DNA from: Exiguobacterium artemiae 255-15
GTDB taxonomy: Bacteria > Bacillota > Bacilli > Exiguobacteriales > Exiguobacteriaceae
Reading direction: 5' to 3'
Assembly: GCF_000019905.1 (NCBI RefSeq)
Contig: NC_010556.1
Span: forward strand, 336,001-400,000
DNA length: 64,000 nucleotides
The translations under genes and the position numbers were made by a program. Of this stretch, positions 59,550 through 64,000 are shown piece by piece. How positions within the stretch are numbered: the first letter of the stretch is position 1; every line of letters starts with the position of its first letter. The notes under the pieces are model-generated. The model was not told where the DNA came from. It did no database searches and saw only the letters and a list, made by a program, of their open reading frames with translations.

Positions 59550-61544
59550 ATGTATTTAGGCGTCGATTATTACCCGGAACAAACTCCACGTGCGTTATGG
59601 GAGGAAGACTTCCGATTGATGAAAGAACTTGGTGTCAACGTCGTTCGGTTGGCGGAATTTGCCTGGACGATGATGGAGCCGGAAGAAGGAGTTTACGATT
59701 TCCGGTTTTGGGACGATATCATCGAACGCTTGAGTGCCGCCGGTTTTGACATCGTCCTCGGGACACCGACGGCAACACCACCGGCCTGGATGTGTCACAA
59801 GTATCCGGAGATTCTTCCGGCAGACGAGCACGGCGTGACAATCAGTTTCGGAGCCCGTCGCCATTATACGGTTCACAGCGAAACGTACCAACGTTTTTCC
59901 GTTGCCATCACGACAGAAATGGCGAAACGCTATGGAAAACACTCGCGTGTCATTGGTTGGCAGACGGACAACGAATACGGTCATGAGAAATCAGACCGTT
60001 CCTACAGCGATGTCGACCGGGCTGCTTTCCAGGTCTGGCTCAAAAACCGTTACGGCACGCTCGATGCGTTAAATGAAACATGGGGAACCGTCTTCTGGAG
60101 TCAAATCTATACGGCATGGGAGCAAATCCCGGTGCCGCGGAAAGTCTATCAGGAACACAATCCATCGTTACTTGTCGACTTCGACCGTTTCTGTGCCGAC
60201 GGTTACAACCATTACAACAAACTGCAAGTCGATGCGCTCCGGGAACACATCCATCCGGAGGCCTTCATTACCCATAACCTCGTGTACAGCGACATGGCCG
60301 TCAATCAGCAGCAGATGGCACAGGATCTTGATTATGTCGCCTTTGATAACTATCCGGTCTGGGGCGGTTTGCCGGAACCGAACCGTTTCGAGAAGATGGC
60401 GAGCGATCATGACCTTTGCCGCTCCTCAAAACAAGGGAAAGGTTTTTGGGTGATGGAGCAGCTCAGCGGAGCGCAAGGCTGGAGCAAAATCGGTTACTTG
60501 CCGCGCCCGGGACATATCCGGTTGTGGACGTATCAGGCTGTCGCGCGCGGTGCCGAAGCGATCGTCTATTTCCGTTTCCGGGCGGCGTTGTTCGGAACGG
60601 AAGAGTTTTGTCATGGGATCATCGATCACGACGGAAAACCGAAGCGTAAATTCAACGAAGTCAAACAAATCATGACCGAACTGAACACGTTTGGTGACGA
60701 GATTAACGCGAGTAGCTATCGGGCGGAAGTCGGCGTGTATTTCGATCAAGAAAACGTCTGGGCCTGGACCCATCAGCCGCACAGTGATGCGTTTGATTTC
60801 CGGACCGAGTTCGTCCGTTTCTACGGTGGTGCCGTCCGGCGTCAAGCGTCGACGGATATCGTCTTCCCGGGAGACAAACTGGATCAATATAAATTAATCA
60901 TCGTTCCGCTGTACTTCCTGACGAATCCGACATTCGATCAAGCGTTAATCGATTACATGGAGCAGGGCGGACACGTCATCTTCACGTACCGGACCGGCGT
61001 CAAGGATCCGCACAACAATGTCCTGCCACTGACGTTGCCTGGTCAGTTCGCAACGTATGCCGGGATTGAAATCGATGAGTACGAATCGTTGCAAGCCGTG
61101 CAGGAAAACCGGGTGGAAGGGATCGGAAAATTCGCGGGACAAGGCTCACCGGCCCGTCTCTGGTGTGATTTGATTACACCGACGACAGCCGAACCGCTTG
61201 CTGTCTACCGCGATACGTTTTATGACGGCGTCGCTGCCGTGACACGCAACGAATACAAAGGAATGATTACCTATATCGGCGCATCGATTGACGATGCGAT
61301 GATCGATACGATTTACCGTCAAGCGTTTCTCGATGCCGGTGTTCAAACGTTTGAAGCACCGGATCAAGTCGAGATTGTACGCCGTCATGGTGAGACACGT
61401 GATTTCCTCTTCCTGATGAATCACGATACGAAAGCAAGCCGGGACGTTGTGCTCGATGCTGCCTATCAAGAGTTGAATACGAACGAGACATATAGTGGAA
61501 CAGTGACGCTCGCCCCACTCGAGACGCTGATTCTGACAACGTAA
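59550..61544 (+). CDS. GH42 beta-galactosidase
   Basis: 664 aa, full length for GH42. TIM-barrel start YLGVDYYPEQ, acid/base Glu142 in WQTDNEYGH, nucleophile Glu303 in FWVMEQLSG; trimerisation domain (~385-600) and C-terminal beta domain follow. No signal peptide, so it acts in the cytoplasm on imported galactosides, releasing galactose. The similar B. subtilis enzyme GanA works on galactan oligosaccharides. AGGGGGAG precedes the ATG. Confidence 0.95.
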   Translation: MYLGVDYYPEQTPRALWEEDFRLMKELGVNVVRLAEFAWTMMEPEEGVYDFRFWDDIIERLSAAGFDIVLGTPTATPPAWMCHKYPEILPADEHGVTISFGARRHYTVHSETYQRFSVAITTEMAKRYGKHSRVIGWQTDNEYGHEKSDRSYSDVDRAAFQVWLKNRYGTLDALNETWGTVFWSQIYTAWEQIPVPRKVYQEHNPSLLVDFDRFCADGYNHYNKLQVDALREHIHPEAFITHNLVYSDMAVNQQQMAQDLDYVAFDNYPVWGGLPEPNRFEKMASDHDLCRSSKQGKGFWVMEQLSGAQGWSKIGYLPRPGHIRLWTYQAVARGAEAIVYFRFRAALFGTEEFCHGIIDHDGKPKRKFNEVKQIMTELNTFGDEINASSYRAEVGVYFDQENVWAWTHQPHSDAFDFRTEFVRFYGGAVRRQASTDIVFPGDKLDQYKLIIVPLYFLTNPTFDQALIDYMEQGGHVIFTYRTGVKDPHNNVLPLTLPGQFATYAGIEIDEYESLQAVQENRVEGIGKFAGQGSPARLWCDLITPTTAEPLAVYRDTFYDGVAAVTRNEYKGMITYIGASIDDAMIDTIYRQAFLDAGVQTFEAPDQVEIVRRHGETRDFLFLMNHDTKASRDVVLDAAYQELNTNETYSGTVTLAPLETLILTT

Positions 61545-61558
61545 GGAGGAGAACGACC

Positions 61559-63691
61559 ATGGCCATTCTTGAACTGCCGAATCAGCGTTTCGTCCTCGAA
61601 GGACAACACGTCGCGCATGTCGTGACAATCGGACAGCACGGCAAAGTGTTGCATACGTATTTTGGAGCGCGTCTGCCGTACCCATCCGACTATGAAGCCT
61701 TACCGAATCCGGTCCTGGCACACAGCTCATTTGAATCGCCGGACGGGGTTGCGGTCTATGACTTCATTCCATTTGGTGAGATGGTCTACACAGAACCGAC
61801 TTTAAAATCAGAACGGGAGGACGGGCAACGAATCAGTCAGTTCGTTTTTGAACGCGCCGAACAATCCGGCAATGGATTGATCTTATGGTTGTTTGATTCG
61901 TTACAGGAACTCCGGGTCGGTATCAAATACGACCTGTACGAAACGTACGATATGATCGGGCGATCACTCGTGATTGAAAACACAGGAACACAATCCGTCC
62001 GGTTGACGACGGCCCAATCGTTTGCGATGGGGATTTTACAACGACCGGACTTGAACTTACACCACTTCGCGGGAACATGGACCGGTGAATTCCAAAAACA
62101 AGTCACACCGCTGACATCGGGACGTAAGACAATTGACAGCCGACGGGGTGTGACGAGTCACCAGGCGAATCCGTGGTTCGCTTTGGAACACGGCGCAACG
62201 GAATCAGCCGGCGAAGTCATTTACGGACATTTCGCTTATTCCGGCAACTGGTCGATGCACTTCGAGCAGGATGCCTTCGGATTCGTCCAGCTATCGGGCG
62301 GGATGAATGAGTTTGATTTCAGCTGGCGACTTGAAGCCGGTCAGCATCTTACGACACCGGAATTTTATATCGGATACGCGCCAGACGGCTTTGCCGGGAT
62401 GAGTGCCCGCGCCCACGATTTCCAGCGGGACGTCATCATGCCGGAATCGGACCGGAACAAGGTTCGGCCGGTGCTCTATAACTCCTGGGAAGCGACCTAT
62501 TTTGACGTGACGGAACACGGTCAACGAACACTGGTGGATCAAGCCGCTGCCATCGGCTGTGAACTGTTTGTCGTCGATGACGGCTGGTTCGGTGAACGGA
62601 ACTCCGACCAGGCCGGTCTTGGCGACTGGGTCGTCAATCCGGAGAAGTTTCCGAACGGATTAACGCCGTTGATTGATTATGTGAAACAACAAAACATGTC
62701 ATTTGGACTTTGGGTCGAACCGGAGATGGTTAATCCGGATTCAAATTTATACCGGACCCATCCTGACTGGATTTATCACAGTCCGGGTGCCCGTCGGACG
62801 ACATCACGCAATCAGTTTGTCTTGAATATCGGCTTGCCGGAAGTGGAACAATTCGTATTCCGGATGATGGATGAACTGCTCGCAACCCACGCCATTGATT
62901 ACATCAAATGGGATATGAACCGTGCATTTTCGGAACCGGCTCTCCCGGGTGCGACACCGGCAGAACAACAGGAATTATGGAAGCGGCATGTCGATGCGCT
63001 GTACCGGATTTTTGACAGATTGCGCGTCTGTCATCCGGAAGTTGATTTTGAAGCGTGTGCCGGAGGCGGCGGACGGATTGATCTCGGAATTCTCAAACGG
63101 ACGGAACAAGTCTGGACGAGTGACAATACGGATCCACTGGATCGCTTGACGATCCAACACGATTTCTCCTTTGCCTACAATGCGAAGATGATGAGTTGCT
63201 GGGTGACGGATGGTCCGAACTGGCTCAACGGTCGGAACTTACCGCTTGCAACACGCTTCGTGTCTTCGATGCAGGGAACACTCGGCATCGGCGGTAACTT
63301 AAGCGAATGGACAACGGAAGAATTGGCGGAAGCAGCTGAATGGATTGCGACGTACAAGACGATTCGGGAAACCGTTCAATTCGGTCGTCAGTACCGGTTG
63401 AAGGCGGACCGCGTGGCGGCTTCCCTCATGCAATATACTTCAAACGATCAAACGGTGATTCTGGCGGTCGCCCCGATGCGTAAACACGGAATCGGTCACT
63501 ACCATTTCCGGTTAGCCGGCCTTGAGGAAACCACACTCTATCAGGTTGAAGATCGTCAACTGAGTGGTGCTTACTTGATGCAACAAGGTCTGACCTGGAA
63601 CTACACGAACGATTATGAAGCACGTTGCCTGCGGATCCAACCGGTTCATCGCAGCATACCTACATCAGAGTCAAAGGAGCCGATCGTATGA
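61559..63691 (+). CDS. GH36 alpha-galactosidase
   Basis: 710 aa. An N-terminal beta-sandwich (~1-300) precedes a catalytic barrel with VVDDGWFGERN, nucleophile Asp452 in KWDMNRAFSEP and acid/base Asp522 in WTSDNTDPLDR, plus the CAGGGGRIDLG loop. It removes terminal alpha-galactose from raffinose, stachyose, melibiose or galactomannan oligomers. No signal peptide. AAGGAGGAG precedes the ATG; it overlaps galK by 4 bp (ATGA). Confidence 0.95.
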   Translation: MAILELPNQRFVLEGQHVAHVVTIGQHGKVLHTYFGARLPYPSDYEALPNPVLAHSSFESPDGVAVYDFIPFGEMVYTEPTLKSEREDGQRISQFVFERAEQSGNGLILWLFDSLQELRVGIKYDLYETYDMIGRSLVIENTGTQSVRLTTAQSFAMGILQRPDLNLHHFAGTWTGEFQKQVTPLTSGRKTIDSRRGVTSHQANPWFALEHGATESAGEVIYGHFAYSGNWSMHFEQDAFGFVQLSGGMNEFDFSWRLEAGQHLTTPEFYIGYAPDGFAGMSARAHDFQRDVIMPESDRNKVRPVLYNSWEATYFDVTEHGQRTLVDQAAAIGCELFVVDDGWFGERNSDQAGLGDWVVNPEKFPNGLTPLIDYVKQQNMSFGLWVEPEMVNPDSNLYRTHPDWIYHSPGARRTTSRNQFVLNIGLPEVEQFVFRMMDELLATHAIDYIKWDMNRAFSEPALPGATPAEQQELWKRHVDALYRIFDRLRVCHPEVDFEACAGGGGRIDLGILKRTEQVWTSDNTDPLDRLTIQHDFSFAYNAKMMSCWVTDGPNWLNGRNLPLATRFVSSMQGTLGIGGNLSEWTTEELAEAAEWIATYKTIRETVQFGRQYRLKADRVAASLMQYTSNDQTVILAVAPMRKHGIGHYHFRLAGLEETTLYQVEDRQLSGAYLMQQGLTWNYTNDYEARCLRIQPVHRSIPTSESKEPIV

Positions 63692-64000
63692 CAGACCAGA
63701 CATTAGAACAGATTTTCGAACAACAATTCGGTCAATCGTCGACCCACCGTTTTTTTGCACCGGGCCGGATTAACTTGATCGGAGAACATACAGATTATAA
63801 CGGTGGTCATGTCTTTCCGTGTGCCTTGACGCTCGGCACCCATGCGGTCGCCCGAAAACGGGACGATGTGGTCTTTCGGTTTTATTCGCTGAATTTTGAA
63901 GATGACGGGATCATTGAAGTCGCAGGTGATGACTTGACGCCTCAATCTGCCCATGGCTGGGCCAACTATGCCAAAGGAATGATTCATGTCTTACGGGAAG
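63688..64000 (+). CDS. galK: Galactokinase, N-terminal part (runs off the window)
   Basis: The first 104 codons of a GHMP kinase. The galactokinase signature FFAPGRINLIGEHTDYNGGHV is present at residues ~22-42, followed by the usual PCALTLGT strand. The ATG overlaps the GH36 stop; AAAGGAG lies 12 bp before it. It phosphorylates the galactose released by the two galactosidases, so Leloir pathway genes probably follow outside the window. Confidence 0.93.
   Translation, partial: MTDQTLEQIFEQQFGQSSTHRFFAPGRINLIGEHTDYNGGHVFPCALTLGTHAVARKRDDVVFRFYSLNFEDDGIIEVAGDDLTPQSAHGWANYAKGMIHVLRE

Noticed and set aside
1-64000. CRISPR arrays, tRNA or rRNA genes
   Set aside because: No regularly spaced repeats and no tRNA- or rRNA-like stretches were noticed on either strand.

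Overview
The window looks like a chromosomal stretch from a low-to-moderate GC Bacillota of the Bacilli, most like Exiguobacterium. That placement is an inference from gene content (a yrkE-J-type persulfide cluster under a CstR-family repressor, a bacterial NO synthase, a FusB-like protein, a GH42/GH36 galactoside operon), from strong AGGAGG ribosome binding sites, and from cre and MntR boxes of Bacillus type. No rRNA, tRNA or CRISPR array was seen.

Layout. (1) 1-5.4 kb is the end of a phage-defence island that is clearly more AT-rich than the rest: the 3' part of BREX pglZ, brxL, and a Septu pair (ptuA-ptuB, overlapping by 14 bp). (2) 5.4-9.95 kb holds a VOC protein and a LacI-family repressor with its operators, followed by the wreck of the operon it probably controlled: a lipoprotein start fused to a permease end, an IS1341-type tnpB element and a decapitated GH16-like glucanase. 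(3) 10-16.6 kb carries a membrane protein, an M20-like peptidase with an extra N-terminal domain, a TPR protein ending in an OmpR-like winged helix, a small membrane gene with an in-frame TGA, an IS30 element, an Excalibur protein, a thioredoxin-like protein, a CDF exporter preceded by two MntR-like boxes, and an ASCH protein. (4) 16.7-20.8 kb is a MarR-ABC-ABC multidrug operon. (5) 20.9-22.7 kb and 32.6-37.1 kb form a split persulfide/sulfite regulon: a rhodanese plus a CstB-like protein, then cstR, DsrE, two rhodaneses, TusA-rhodanese, rhodanese-MBL, TusA and a TauE exporter. Four matching 16-bp CstR-type operators tie the two loci together. (6) In between lie a CmpX-like TM-helix-repeat protein, an APC permease, a GNAT, a secreted AT-rich gene, NO synthase with a Nudix gene, a YihY protein, and a TauE exporter divergent from a LysR regulator.

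(7) 37.1-54.4 kb contains DUF302, a membrane-anchored MsrA-MsrB, a large subtilase, an orphan histidine kinase, a diguanylate cyclase, a FusB-like protein, stress proteins, a MarR-MMPL operon with two palindromic operators, an MBL hydrolase and small membrane proteins. (8) 54.4-64 kb is an alpha/beta-galactoside utilisation locus: a ROK repressor, then a promoter carrying a perfect cre box and a ROK-type operator. It is followed by an unknown 153-aa gene, a sugar-binding lipoprotein, two permeases, GH42 beta-galactosidase, GH36 alpha-galactosidase and the start of galK. The imported oligosaccharide would be cut inside the cell to galactose, which GalK then phosphorylates.

The most interesting items are the two-locus CstR regulon, the decayed glucan operon in which removing the tnpB element restores a stop codon, the unknown first gene of the galactoside operon, and the Septu/BREX island edge.
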